Below, one piece after another: positions 8,297-16,588 of a stretch of DNA of 64,000 nucleotides (position 1 is the first letter of the stretch; each line of letters opens with the position of its first letter). The stretch lies in the NCBI RefSeq assembly GCF_010993745.1, contig NZ_WOTN01000004.1, positions 682,001 through 746,000 on the forward strand. The letters run 5' to 3'. A program made the translations under genes and the position numbers. The notes beneath the pieces were generated by a model, which saw only the letters and a program-made list of their open reading frames with translations, made no database searches and was not told the DNA's origin. This DNA comes from Fodinicola acaciae (GTDB taxonomy: Bacteria > Actinomycetota > Actinomycetes > Mycobacteriales > HKI-0501).

Positions 8297-9174
8297 CGTG
8301 CACCCCCGATTGGCAGCCGAGGGTCGATCTCCTGGTCCGGCCACTGGCCGCGGATCCAGCCGTAGTCGGGGTCGTCGCGGATCAGCCACGCGCGGTCGGC
8401 GGACGGCCCGGCCATGACGTTGAGGTAGTAGAGGTGATAGCCGGGCGGCGCGGTCGACGGTCCGTGCCAGCCATGCGGTACGCACACGACGTCACCGGGA
8501 CGTACGGCCGCCAGCACGTCGATCGGCCGCTCGTCCGTGCCGTAGACGCGATGGAAACCGACGGCTCCTCGCTCGTGCGGCGGTTGGCCGGACAGCTCGA
8601 AGTAGTAGATCTCCTCCAGTTCCGACTCCTCGCCCGGTCGGTCCTCGTCGTGCTTGTGCGGCGGATACGACGACCAGTTGCCGGCCGGCGTGATCACCTC
8701 GACGGCGATCAGCCGGTCGGCCGGAAAGACCCCGGCGGCGCAGAAGTTGTGCACCTGACGGCTGCACTGACCGGCGCCGCGCAGCTCGACCGGCACGTCC
8801 GCGGCCGGCACGTACCGCGGCTTGAGCCGGTTGTCGCAGCGTGCCGAGGCGAGCGCGAGCTGAACCGGTTCGGTGGCCCGTACGGTGACGGTGGCATCGC
8901 GAGGTGCGTACACGAAGTCGGACGGTCCGCTGAAGACCGACGGCCGGCCGGCGAGCGTCGCGGTCAGGCCGTCACAGTCGATCTCGCAGCCGCTTCCGGC
9001 CAACGCCAGGACGGCCATCTCCTCGTCGCCGGTCCGCCACTCGTGCGTGCCGCCGGCCGGCAGCTCCAGTACGCGTAACCCGCTGTAGGTCCAACCGGCT
9101 CGCTCCGGAGTCAGCTCGAGGGTCCACGGACCGCTGGCCAGCGATCCTGCCGGATGATGGAGTGAGGAGACCAT
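8293..9174 (-). CDS. iolB: 5-deoxy-glucuronate isomerase
   Basis: 293 aa, the usual length for IolB (KduI/IolB cupin family). Characteristic blocks include RQVHNFC, SSYPPHKHD, EEIYYFE, VCVPHGWHGPS and YHLYYLNVMAGP, with histidines and a glutamate as cupin metal ligands. The enzyme converts 5-deoxy-glucuronate to 5-dehydro-2-deoxy-gluconate in inositol catabolism. ATG 9174 has GAGGA about nine bases upstream; the frame extends much further upstream only as antisense of the ParA gene. It is the first gene of a two-gene operon with the dehydrogenase. The other iol genes (iolC, D, E, J) are not in the window. Confidence 0.9.
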   Translation of the reverse strand: MVSSLHHPAGSLASGPWTLELTPERAGWTYSGLRVLELPAGGTHEWRTGDEEMAVLALAGSGCEIDCDGLTATLAGRPSVFSGPSDFVYAPRDATVTVRATEPVQLALASARCDNRLKPRYVPAADVPVELRGAGQCSRQVHNFCAAGVFPADRLIAVEVITPAGNWSSYPPHKHDEDRPGEESELEEIYYFELSGQPPHERGAVGFHRVYGTDERPIDVLAAVRPGDVVCVPHGWHGPSTAPPGYHLYYLNVMAGPSADRAWLIRDDPDYGWIRGQWPDQEIDPRLPIGGAR

Positions 9175-9222
9175 GCCGCCATCCTCACACGCGGTGTCGC
9201 GCTGGCCAGGTGTGCGGATACG

Positions 9223-9266
9223 GACTCTGGACACTCTGTCCAGCGCTGGACAGAGTGTCCAGAGTC
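9223..9266. promoter_or_regulatory. Perfect 44-bp compound palindrome between divergent genes
   Basis: Two 22-bp arms (9223-9244, 9245-9266) are perfect reverse complements with no loop. Each arm contains its own hyphenated palindrome: CTGGAC-5 bp-GTCCAG (CTGGACACTCTGTCCAG and CTGGACAGAGTGTCCAG). It lies 48 bp upstream of iolB and 65 bp upstream of the ParA gene, which diverge from it. This fits a tandem operator for a dimer-of-dimers repressor, or a cruciform, better than a terminator. Confidence 0.65.
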
Positions 9267-9331
9267 GCGTTTGCGGTCTCTGATCTCCAACGGCAGGTGC
9301 GACAGGCCCGTTTCGCGGTAATCTCACCGCC

Positions 9332-10138
9332 GTGCTCACGCTTGCGGTTCTGAGTCTCAAGGGTGGGGTCGGTAAGACGACGGTCGTGCTCGGTCTCGCC
9401 GGCGCCGCGTTGCAGCGCGGCCTGCGCACTCTGGTCGTCGATCTCGACCCCCAGGCCAACGCGACCTTCGCGCTGTCGCCGGCGGAATCGCCGTACACGG
9501 TGGCCGACGTGCTGCTCGGTGGACGCAACAGGCTGACCGACGCGGTCGCCACCTCCGGCTGGGGCGACAACCTCGACGTACTCGTCGGCTCGGACAGCGC
9601 CGAAGCGGCCAACCTGCCGGACCCCAGCGCGCGCAAGCTGACCAGGCTGCGGACCGCACTGTCCACATTGGACGGTCAGGCTCGGGCGTACGACCTGGTG
9701 CTGCTGGACTGTCCGCCATCCCTTGGCCAGCTGACCCGTGGCGCGCTGGTCGCGGCGCAGCGCGCGATGCTGGTGACCGACCCGTCGGTCTTCGCGGTCG
9801 CCGGCGCCCACCGCGCCTTCGAGGCCGTACAAGCCGAGCGCACCAACCACAACTCCGACCTGCAGCCGCTCGGTGTGTTGGTCAACCGGGTACGCGCCCG
9901 CTCGGCCGAGCACGACTTCCGGATCGCCGAGCTGCGCAAGCTGTTCGGGCCGCTGGTGCTGACCACCGTGCTGCCGGAGCGGTCGGCGATCCAGCAGGCG
10001 CAGGGTGCCGCCGTACCGGTGCAGAAGTGGCCGACCCCCGGTGGCCGGGAGATCGCGGCCGCTTTCGACCACCTGCTGGACCGGGTTTTACGAAGCTCTA
10101 AGAAACGCTCGCGGTCCTCGAAGGCCGTTGGGGCCTAG
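9332..10138 (+). CDS. ParA/MinD-family ATPase (orphan)
   Basis: 268 aa. Deviant Walker A KGGVGKTT (residues 10-17), VDLDPQAN (switch I) and LLDCPPSLG (Walker B) make it a bona fide ParA-type ATPase. Such proteins position DNA, plasmids or protein complexes. No parB or parS-like array was seen nearby, so the partner is unknown. The C-terminus ends in a basic tail (SSKKRSRSSKAV). GTG 9332 has no ribosome binding site, but TAATCT at 9319-9324 is at the right distance for a leaderless transcript. The next gene on this strand is a sigma factor 325 bp downstream. Confidence 0.88.
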   Translation: MLTLAVLSLKGGVGKTTVVLGLAGAALQRGLRTLVVDLDPQANATFALSPAESPYTVADVLLGGRNRLTDAVATSGWGDNLDVLVGSDSAEAANLPDPSARKLTRLRTALSTLDGQARAYDLVLLDCPPSLGQLTRGALVAAQRAMLVTDPSVFAVAGAHRAFEAVQAERTNHNSDLQPLGVLVNRVRARSAEHDFRIAELRKLFGPLVLTTVLPERSAIQQAQGAAVPVQKWPTPGGREIAAAFDHLLDRVLRSSKKRSRSSKAVGA

Positions 10139-10463
10139 ATCACAGTTTGCCGATCACGGTTTGAACCATCCGCCACCGCGGTATCTCTGGCTGCTGCGGC
10201 CGGACGATGCCGCGCTGACGCGGGTTTGTGCTGGCAGACGCACTGATCAGTGGTGCTGATCGGTCGGCACGAGCAGACCGCCGGTGCGTTAGCTCGTCGG
10301 CGCGGAGATGAAGGTCACCTGAGAGTGGACTGAGAACTCCGTCATCAAACCCGGATTGTCGCGTCTGACCTGCAGAGACTGACCTCACAAGGGCCACCGC
10401 CGCGGGAATCTGTCGGCGCATCCGGCCGTTGTGGATGTACGAAGGCGGCACCGGGAGGCAACA
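10139..10463. other. 325-bp intergenic leader upstream of the sigma factor
   Basis: No convincing gene. It holds a 12-bp palindrome CACTGATCAGTG at 10241-10252, and a pair of CTGACCT direct repeats at 10365-10371 and 10379-10385 that could be regulator contacts. GGGAGG at 10453-10458 is the ribosome binding site of the sigma gene. The promoter must lie here but I cannot assign its -35 and -10 with confidence. Confidence 0.5.
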
Positions 10464-11522
10464 ATGGCAGCTTCAGATACGCAAGTGATGGAACGTCCAA
10501 CACGCGCTCGTCGCGTCGTCGATCGTACGTCCGACGAGAGCGAAAGCACGGCAGATCTCGTACGCGTCTACCTGGACGGTATCTCGGCGACGCCGCTTCT
10601 GTCAGCCGAGGAGGAAGTCGCGCTCTCGCAGCGCATCGAGGCCGGCGTCTACGCCGAGCAGTTGCTCGGCGACCTGACCGCCGAGCTCGGCCGGTCCACG
10701 TCCGACGCGCCGAGGTTTGACGTATTGGCGTCGGGACACGAGGTGACGCTGCCGTCCGGCAAGACCGCGACGGTGGCCGAGCTGCGCGCGATCGCGGCCG
10801 ACGGCGAGAAGGCCCGCCAGCACTTCCTGGCCGCGAACCTGCGGCTGGTGGTGTCGGTGGCGCGCAAGTATCCGCGCAGCCAGATGTCCCTGCTGGACCT
10901 GATCCAGGAGGGAAACCTGGGGCTGATCCGCGCCGTCGAGAAGTTCGACTACCAGCGCGGCTTCAAGTTCTCCACGTACGCGACGTGGTGGATCCGCCAG
11001 TCGATCTCGCGCGCCATCGCGCAGAGCGGCCGGACCATCCGGCTGCCGGTCCACCTCGGCGAGGAGGTCGGCCGGATGACCCGTGCGCGGCGCGACCTGA
11101 CCAGGGAGCTCGGCCGTGACCCGTCCGACGCGGAGGTCGCCAACGCGATCGGCGTCGACGTACCGCGGATCGAGGAGCTGACCAGGCTCGCGAAGGACCC
11201 GGTCAGCCTGCAGTCGCCGGTCGGCGACGACGAGGAGTCGGCGCTGGAGGACTTCGTCAAGGACGCGGTCATTCCGGGGCCGGAGGACATCGTGCTGGCC
11301 TCGTACGCGAACAGCGACCTGCACCGGCTGGTGGAGCGGCTCGACGAGCGGTCGGCCACGGTCGTACGTGCCCGCTATGGCATGGACGACGGCGAGACGC
11401 ACACCTTCGCCGAGATCGGCACCAGGCTCGGCCTGTCCCGGGCCAGGATCCAGCAGATCGAGCGCGAGGCGATCGGCCAGCTGCGCCGGCTCGCGGCCGA
11501 GTCCGGAGTGGACGCGGCCTAG
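10464..11522 (+). CDS. RNA polymerase sigma-70 factor, group 2 (HrdB/SigB-like)
   Basis: 352 aa. Region 1.2 (DLVRVYLDGISATPLLSAEE), region 2 (DLIQEGNLGLIRAVEKFDY, KFSTYATWWIRQSISRAI), region 3 and region 4 (ETHTFAEIGTRLGLSRARIQQIE) are complete, so it should recognise vegetative-type promoters. It lacks the long N-terminal extension of principal HrdB, which suggests an alternative growth-phase or stress sigma factor. ATG 10464 follows GGGAGG by five bases; a GTG at 10431 in the same frame has no good site. It is monocistronic, with no anti-sigma gene beside it. Confidence 0.93.
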   Translation: MAASDTQVMERPTRARRVVDRTSDESESTADLVRVYLDGISATPLLSAEEEVALSQRIEAGVYAEQLLGDLTAELGRSTSDAPRFDVLASGHEVTLPSGKTATVAELRAIAADGEKARQHFLAANLRLVVSVARKYPRSQMSLLDLIQEGNLGLIRAVEKFDYQRGFKFSTYATWWIRQSISRAIAQSGRTIRLPVHLGEEVGRMTRARRDLTRELGRDPSDAEVANAIGVDVPRIEELTRLAKDPVSLQSPVGDDEESALEDFVKDAVIPGPEDIVLASYANSDLHRLVERLDERSATVVRARYGMDDGETHTFAEIGTRLGLSRARIQQIEREAIGQLRRLAAESGVDAA

Positions 11523-11685
11523 CCCGTCACACCCGTGGCCCCCATCTCGTACGAGGTGGCGGGCCATCGGTGTTTTCTGGGCCACACCGGGTATGAACCA
11601 GGCGGCGAGCGGTGTTTCCAGGAGTCGATGGCTGCCATGACCGCATCTCGCGCTGACCGCGCTGATCAGCGATGATGCTGGCGCG

Positions 11686-12720
11686 ATGAACACACCGCGC
11701 GGGTATCTGCCCGTACCACCGCTGCTGACCGCCGGCATCGACATCGGCGGCACCAAGGTCGCCGCCGGGGTGGTCGACCCCGACGGCAGGGTGATCGACC
11801 AGCTGCGCCGCGAGACGCCGACACGCAGCCCGCAGGCGGTCGAGGACACCATCGCCGAGCTGGTCTTCGAGCTGGCCGAGAACAACGACATCCACGCGGT
11901 CGGCATCGGTGCCGCCGGCTTCGTCGACGCGTCGCGATCCTCGGTGCTGTTCAGCCCGCACCTGGCCTGGCGGCACGAGCCGTTGCGCGACGCGGTGAGT
12001 CGGCGGCTGCGGCTGCCGGTCGCGGTCGACAACGACGCCAACGCGGCCGCCTGGGCCGAGCTGAGGTTCGGCGCCGGACAGGGTGAGGACCACCTGGTGC
12101 TGGTCAACCTGGGGACCGGCATCGGCGGCGCGCTGGTGATCGGCGGCACGGTTTTGCGCGGCAAATACGGGATCGCCGGCGAGTTCGGCCATATGCAGGT
12201 GGTGCCGGGCGGTCATCGGTGCGAGTGCGGCAACCGCGGCTGCTGGGAACAGTACGCGAGCGGCAACGCGCTCGTCCGCGAGGCGCGCGGCCTGGCGGCG
12301 GCGAACTCGCCGGTCGCGCAGGACCTGTTGGACCGCGTGGACGGCGACGTGTCGGCGATCACCGGACCGCTGATCACCGAGGCCGCACGGTCCGGCGATC
12401 GCGCGGCCGTCGAGCTGTTCGACGAGGTCGGCCACTGGCTCGGTGTCGGCATCGCCAACCTGGCCTCGGCCTTCGACCCCGGACTTTTCGTTATCGGCGG
12501 CGGAGTTTCCGACGCCGGTGACCTGTTGTTGGCGCCGGCGCGAGACGCGTTCCGGCGCAGCCTGTCCGGTCGTGGCTTCCGTCCGGAGGCGCGGATCGTA
12601 CGCGCGCAGCTCGGCAACAACGCCGGCCTGATCGGCGCCGCCGACCTCGCGCGGCCACTCGCCCGCCGCTTCCGGCGCGCTCGGCGACGGCGTGCGCGTA
12701 CCCGTGAACGGCTGATCTGA
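11686..12720 (+). CDS. ROK-family glucokinase-like sugar kinase
   Basis: 344 aa. The N-terminal phosphate loop GIDIGGTKVAAGVV, catalytic DNDANAAAWAE, GTGIGGALV and zinc site GEFGH...CECGNRGCWEQYASG match actinobacterial ROK glucokinases (GlkA-type). It phosphorylates glucose or a related hexose in the cytoplasm. The C-terminus is unusually basic (RRFRRARRRRARTRER). It lies upstream of the orphan sugar-binding protein at 12843, mirroring the kinase-transporter pairing at 2272-6332. Separate promoter signals between them argue against a simple operon. Specificity is inferred. Confidence 0.88.
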   Translation: MNTPRGYLPVPPLLTAGIDIGGTKVAAGVVDPDGRVIDQLRRETPTRSPQAVEDTIAELVFELAENNDIHAVGIGAAGFVDASRSSVLFSPHLAWRHEPLRDAVSRRLRLPVAVDNDANAAAWAELRFGAGQGEDHLVLVNLGTGIGGALVIGGTVLRGKYGIAGEFGHMQVVPGGHRCECGNRGCWEQYASGNALVREARGLAAANSPVAQDLLDRVDGDVSAITGPLITEAARSGDRAAVELFDEVGHWLGVGIANLASAFDPGLFVIGGGVSDAGDLLLAPARDAFRRSLSGRGFRPEARIVRAQLGNNAGLIGAADLARPLARRFRRARRRRARTRERLI

Positions 12721-12726
12721 TTCCCA

Positions 12727-12760
12727 CAATCGGGCCCCGATTGCCCGGCTGCCGGGCAAT
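12727..12760 (+). terminator. Two overlapping hairpins after the ROK kinase
   Basis: CAATCGGGCCCCGATTG (12727-12743) is a perfect palindrome with a one-base centre. It overlaps ATTGCCCGG-CTG-CCGGGCAAT (12740-12760) by four bases, so the two stems are mutually exclusive. It lies 7 bp after the kinase stop, probably as a terminator; there is no U-tract. The first stem resembles the core of palindrome family B. Confidence 0.55.
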
Positions 12761-12775
12761 GGGTGGCCGTTAGCA

Positions 12776-12813
12776 GCCAGGACGTTGACCTGGCGAAAAG
12801 GGCGCAATAGGTT
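12776..12813 (+). promoter_or_regulatory. Promoter with overlapping operator for the orphan sugar-binding protein
   Basis: TTGACC (12785-12790), a 17-bp spacer and TAGGTT (12808-12813) make a good vegetative promoter. An inverted repeat GCCAGG-7 bp-CCTGGC (12776-12794) covers the -35 box, a classic place for repressor binding. The promoter is well supported by consensus and the operator is inferred. Confidence 0.6.
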
Positions 12814-12842
12814 CTCGTCACCTGAATTCGGGAGGACGCAGG

Positions 12843-14195
12843 ATGCGCGCGAACCGGATGCTGGCCACCGTCGCCGCTGTACTCACCGCCACCACCGTGC
12901 TGACCGCCTGCTCGTCCGGTGGCTCGTCGGATGGCAAGACGATCCGCGTCGTCTATCAGAAGTTCGGCAACGGCATCCAACTGGACGCGCATTTCAAGAA
13001 GATCAAGGCGGCCTTCGAAAAGGCCAACCCCGGCCTGAAGGCCGAGCTCGTGCCCGTACAGGCGGCCGAGAACGACTACTACACCAAGGTCGCCTTGATG
13101 CAGAAGTCGCCGTCGACCGCGCCGGACGTGGTCTACGAGGACACCTTCCTGATCAACTCCGACATCAAGGCCGGCTTCCTGCGTCCGCTGGACGACTATC
13201 TGGCCAAGTGGCCGGAGTGGAAGCAGTTCTCACCGGCCGCGCAGTCGGCGGCCAAGGGGACCGACGGCAAGATCTATGGCGTGCCGACCGACACCGACAC
13301 GCGCGGACTTTGGTACAACAAACAGCTTTTCGCCAAGGCCGGACTGCCGACCGACTGGCAGCCCAAGAGCTGGGACGACGTGCTCAGCGCCGCTCGTACC
13401 ATCAAGGCGAAACTGCCTGGCGTGATCCCACTGAACATCTATTCCGGCAAGCCGGCCGGCGAGGCCTCCACCATGCAGGGCCTGGAAATGTTGTTGTACG
13501 GCACGGAAAACACGCTGTACGACGAGAAGACCAAGAAATGGATCGCGCCGAGCAAGGGATTCACCGACGCGCTGGCCTTCATCCAGACCGTCTATCAGCA
13601 GGGCCTCGGACCGTCGCCGCAGCAGGCGCTCGACCCCAACGTCGGCGGCAACCTCAACGGGCAGTTCGTGCCGACCGGCCGGCTGGCCATCAACCTGGAC
13701 GGCTCCTGGCAGTCCAGCACCTGGCTGCCGACCGGCGCGCGGCCGTGGCCGCAGTGGTCGACGGTGATGGGGCAGACGCCGATGCCGACCCAACATGGCC
13801 AGGCGCCAGGAAAAATCAGCATGTCCGGCGGCTGGACGCTGTCGATCGGCTCGAAGTCCAAGGCCGCCGACACCGCCTTCAAGTTCATCTCGCTGGCGCT
13901 GAACAAGGAAGGCTCGCTCTCGTACGCGCTGGCCGCGGCCGCCGTGCCGGTGCGGACCGACGTGGCCGCCGACCCGCGCTATCTGAACAGCAATCCGACC
14001 GCGAAGTTCTGGTCGTCGCTGGTCGCGGTCACCAAATACCGGCCGGCGCTGCCGGAATATCCGCGCATCTCCAACGAAATCCAGGCCGCGATGGAGTCGG
14101 TGATGACCGGCCAGGCGACGCCGGCGGCCGCGACGAGCACGTACGAGGCGGCGCTGAAAGGCATCGTCGGCCCCGGCAACGTGGCCGCCGGCTGA
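12843..14195 (+). CDS. Orphan sugar ABC transporter substrate-binding lipoprotein
   Basis: 450 aa, close paralogue of the lipoprotein at 2272-3627 over its whole length. ATG 12843 follows GGGAGGACGC; the signal peptide ends LTAC with the lipid-anchor cysteine at residue 23. No permease or ATPase gene follows, so it may use the permeases at 3627-5413, or act as a sensor. Conserved blocks with the first copy (YQKFGN, DTDTRGLWYNKQ, GGWTL) suggest related carbohydrate ligands. It has its own promoter and possible operator upstream. Confidence 0.92.
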   Translation: MRANRMLATVAAVLTATTVLTACSSGGSSDGKTIRVVYQKFGNGIQLDAHFKKIKAAFEKANPGLKAELVPVQAAENDYYTKVALMQKSPSTAPDVVYEDTFLINSDIKAGFLRPLDDYLAKWPEWKQFSPAAQSAAKGTDGKIYGVPTDTDTRGLWYNKQLFAKAGLPTDWQPKSWDDVLSAARTIKAKLPGVIPLNIYSGKPAGEASTMQGLEMLLYGTENTLYDEKTKKWIAPSKGFTDALAFIQTVYQQGLGPSPQQALDPNVGGNLNGQFVPTGRLAINLDGSWQSSTWLPTGARPWPQWSTVMGQTPMPTQHGQAPGKISMSGGWTLSIGSKSKAADTAFKFISLALNKEGSLSYALAAAAVPVRTDVAADPRYLNSNPTAKFWSSLVAVTKYRPALPEYPRISNEIQAAMESVMTGQATPAAATSTYEAALKGIVGPGNVAAG

Positions 14196-14214
14196 CCACT
14201 GACCCGGATCCTGA

Positions 14215-14251
14215 CGCGGATGTGGCGTCCCGCCGGACCGCCACATCCGCG
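14215..14251. terminator. Hairpin between convergent genes
   Basis: Arms of 13 bp (14215-14227 and 14239-14251; core GCGGATGTGGCG) enclose an 11-base loop and are followed by CTTTCT. It sits between the convergent ends of the sugar-binding protein and the DUF4232-like gene, so it probably terminates one or both. Confidence 0.75.
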
Positions 14252-14255
14252 CTTT

Positions 14256-14756
14256 CTAATGGAACGCGCCGAAATCCAGCTGGCCGTGCTGATAGGTCGG
14301 CGAGTCCGGCCACCGTACGGTCAGGTCGTGACTGCCACCGGGGACTCGGAACGTCAGGTATGCCGGCGGAGCCTGGTCGACGGACTCGTCGTCGGCCGGC
14401 ACGCCCGACCAGTGCAGCGTGACGGTGGCACCGTGTCCGGCCGACAATGTCGTCGGCGTGACGGTGTCCGGCGCTTTGCTGGCCTTTGTCGGCAATGCCG
14501 AGCCGTCGCGCGCGATGAACCGCGCGTCGGTGACGTAACCGGTCAGCGTGCACGGCGCGCCGTTGGTGGTGAGCCGCAGCGGCGCATACCGCTGGCCGGC
14601 GCCGGCATCGATCTGACCGACAGTGACGTTGAGCTGGTTGGCCTGGCAAGCCGCCGGCGCGGTGGCGGCGGTGGCCGCCTCAGCCGAACCGATGGACAGC
14701 ACACCGACCGCGGCCATGGTGAGCCCGCCGGTGATGATTTTTGCCTTGTTGAGCAA
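14256..14756 (-). CDS. Secreted DUF4232-like protein
   Basis: About 166 aa. An N-terminal signal (KAKIITGGLTMAAVGVLSIGSAEA) precedes a small beta-rich domain with the DUF4232 pattern: a first cysteine (PAACQANQLNVTVG), then RLTTNGAPCTLTGYV with a second cysteine, and a terminal beta segment. Function is unknown; members are exported actinobacterial proteins, some lipoproteins. TTG 14756 is chosen because the signal peptide starts there with AAAGGCG upstream; an internal ATG at the TMAAV position is the alternative. It is convergent with the sugar-binding protein. Confidence 0.7.
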   Translation of the reverse strand: MLNKAKIITGGLTMAAVGVLSIGSAEAATAATAPAACQANQLNVTVGQIDAGAGQRYAPLRLTTNGAPCTLTGYVTDARFIARDGSALPTKASKAPDTVTPTTLSAGHGATVTLHWSGVPADDESVDQAPPAYLTFRVPGGSHDLTVRWPDSPTYQHGQLDFGAFH

Positions 14757-14981
14757 GAGTTTTCGCCTTTCGCAAGATCGCTTGTCGTTGAGCTCGTCCA
14801 CCGTACATGTCAAGAGCAAACAGATGAACGCTCGAAGGCGAAAATAAGCACCGTGACTGTCTGTGCGTATGGTCACATGGTGTTCTTGGTCAACTCCGGT
14901 GGACCTCGCTGATCTGGTCCGCCGACCCGCCGCACCGGCTATACGTTGACGGATCGCTCTTATGTGAGGCGGTGCGGGGGG

Positions 14982-15767
14982 ATGTCGCAGTACGAGCGCG
15001 CGCAGTTGCCAGTCGACCTCGGCCGGCACGCCGAGGCAGTCGTCCAGCTTCGTCGGATGCTGGCGGTCGAGCCGGACAGTGCGGCAGCGCTGTCACTGCT
15101 GGACGACGCGCGCGCCTCCTATCGCCGCGTCCTGGCGCTAACTCCGCAGAACATCGCCGCGACTGAGGCTCTCGGCCGGTTGGCCGAAGGCGCCGGCCGG
15201 CATCCGGTCGCATGGCTGCTTGCCGGCGCGATCGCCGCCGTCGCCGCGTGGCGGGCTCTGCGAGCCCTGCCGCGGGGCTGCGCAGTCCCGGCTGGCGACT
15301 GGCACGTACGGATCCGCCGGCCCTCATCAGGGTCGCGGCGACCTGGATCACGTTGGTCGCCACGGCGGTCCTCGGGCTTCGGACCGTACGCGCGTCACCC
15401 GCGGGATTCTCGTGGGCGCGGCGGGAGTCGTCGGATTGTGCGGGGTCGCCGTCGCGTTCGTCGACCGCCGCGCACGAACCGCACGTGCCGCGGTTGACCG
15501 CGTTGAGCCTGTTTCGGCTGCAGGTGGCTGGTGCGGCCGTCGGCCTGCCGCTTTACCTCGCCGATCTCGTTTTCCGCCTGCCATGGGCGTATCGATGCGG
15601 GCTCGGTGCGGTCGCCTTCGCTGCCTTCGAACGCATCGACTTCTGGCTGGAAAACCGCGAGCCGACGGTGACCGACCTGGTCTGGAGTCGCGGCACGGCG
15701 TTGCCACGCACGGCAGCACCTGCGCTGGTGGCGGCAGGAGCCTCGCCTGGTGCGCGCCTTCCTCGAG
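14982..15767 (+). pseudogene. Decayed TPR membrane protein
   Basis: ATG 14982 follows GGGGGG and encodes a tetratricopeptide start (YERAQLPVDLGRHAEAVVQLRRMLAVEPDSAAALSLL in two halves, then YRRVLALTPQNIAATEALGRLAEG). After about residue 90 the coding signal moves between frames: WITLVATAVLGLRT in the second frame, GILVGAAGVVGLCGVAVAFVDRR in the third, then LSLFRLQVAGAAVGLPLYLADLVFR and IDFWLENREPTVTDLVWSRGTA back in the second. At least three frameshifts are needed. The intact form would be an N-terminal TPR domain plus several membrane segments. Its 3' end runs into the convergent methyltransferase. Confidence 0.6.
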
Positions 15768-16541
15768 TCAGCGGGCGCGGCCGACGGCAAGTAGGTGCGC
15801 GCTCGCGGCGCGGATCGCCGGGTCGCGCTCGACCAGCCTCGCCGCGCGCAACGCGGACGCCTCGGACTCCGGGTCGCCGCTGTTGTCGGCCGCCGGCCAC
15901 GCCGGTCCTTCCAGGCCATACACCTCGACCTCGGCGCAACCGGCGGTGACCATCTCCTCGGCGAGGCCGTCCGGACTGTGTAGATAGGCCAGCTCGACGA
16001 AGTCGTCGGGGAGGACTCCGCGACCGGTCGCCACGATCCGGCCGGCCTGCGCGGCGGTCTCGTCGGACAGCAGGCCACGCCGCGACAGGTCCAGGATCGG
16101 TGCGTAGCGACTCACCGCGGCGGCCGCCAGAAGCCCGCCGGGACGCAACACGCGCAGACCTTCTGTGATCGCGGCGAGCCGGTCTTTTCTTTCCAGCAAA
16201 TGATAAAGCGGTCCGAGCATGACGACAGCGTCGACGGATCCGTCAGTTTCCTCGAGTTCGCGCGCGTCGCCGACCCGAGCGTTGAGCCCGGCGATTTTCG
16301 CCGCCGCCTCAACGTGTGCCGGCACGACGTCGACCAAGGTGACGTCGTGACCGTCCTCGACCAGCCAGCCGGAATGAATGCCGGTCGCGCCGCCGACATC
16401 GAGCACCTTGGCCGGAGCCGGCGGCAGGTGGCGGCGCAGCAATTCCTGCGTACGAACGAATTCCAGCCGACCGTGCACGCTGTCGGTCAGCCTCGCGTAC
16501 TCGACGAAATTGTCGGTGTAGAACGCCACCAGGTCTGCCAT
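15768..16541 (-). CDS. Class I SAM-dependent methyltransferase
   Basis: 257 aa. The SAM-binding motif I is VLDVGGATGIHSG (residues 47-59), followed by the acidic residue at the end of strand 2 (VTLVDVVPAH) and motif II (DGSVDAVVMLGPLYHL). These features support a small-molecule or ubiquinone/UbiE-like methyltransferase; the substrate cannot be told. ATG 16541 follows CTTGCTCC without a strong ribosome site. It is on the same strand as the MFS gene, 47 bp downstream of it, and may be co-transcribed. Confidence 0.88.
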   Translation of the reverse strand: MADLVAFYTDNFVEYARLTDSVHGRLEFVRTQELLRRHLPPAPAKVLDVGGATGIHSGWLVEDGHDVTLVDVVPAHVEAAAKIAGLNARVGDARELEETDGSVDAVVMLGPLYHLLERKDRLAAITEGLRVLRPGGLLAAAAVSRYAPILDLSRRGLLSDETAAQAGRIVATGRGVLPDDFVELAYLHSPDGLAEEMVTAGCAEVEVYGLEGPAWPAADNSGDPESEASALRAARLVERDPAIRAASAHLLAVGRAR

Positions 16542-16588
16542 GGAGCAAGTCTGGGGGATGGATTCGGTGCGTGGAAACCCAATTTTGT

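Noticed and set aside
9223..9266. Considered as a terminator
   Set aside because: Flanking genes diverge from it, so no transcript should end there; operator or cruciform is a better reading.
10140..10451. A 103-codon minus-strand frame before the sigma gene
   Set aside because: It would overlap the sigma promoter region and has no homology-like blocks or ribosome site.
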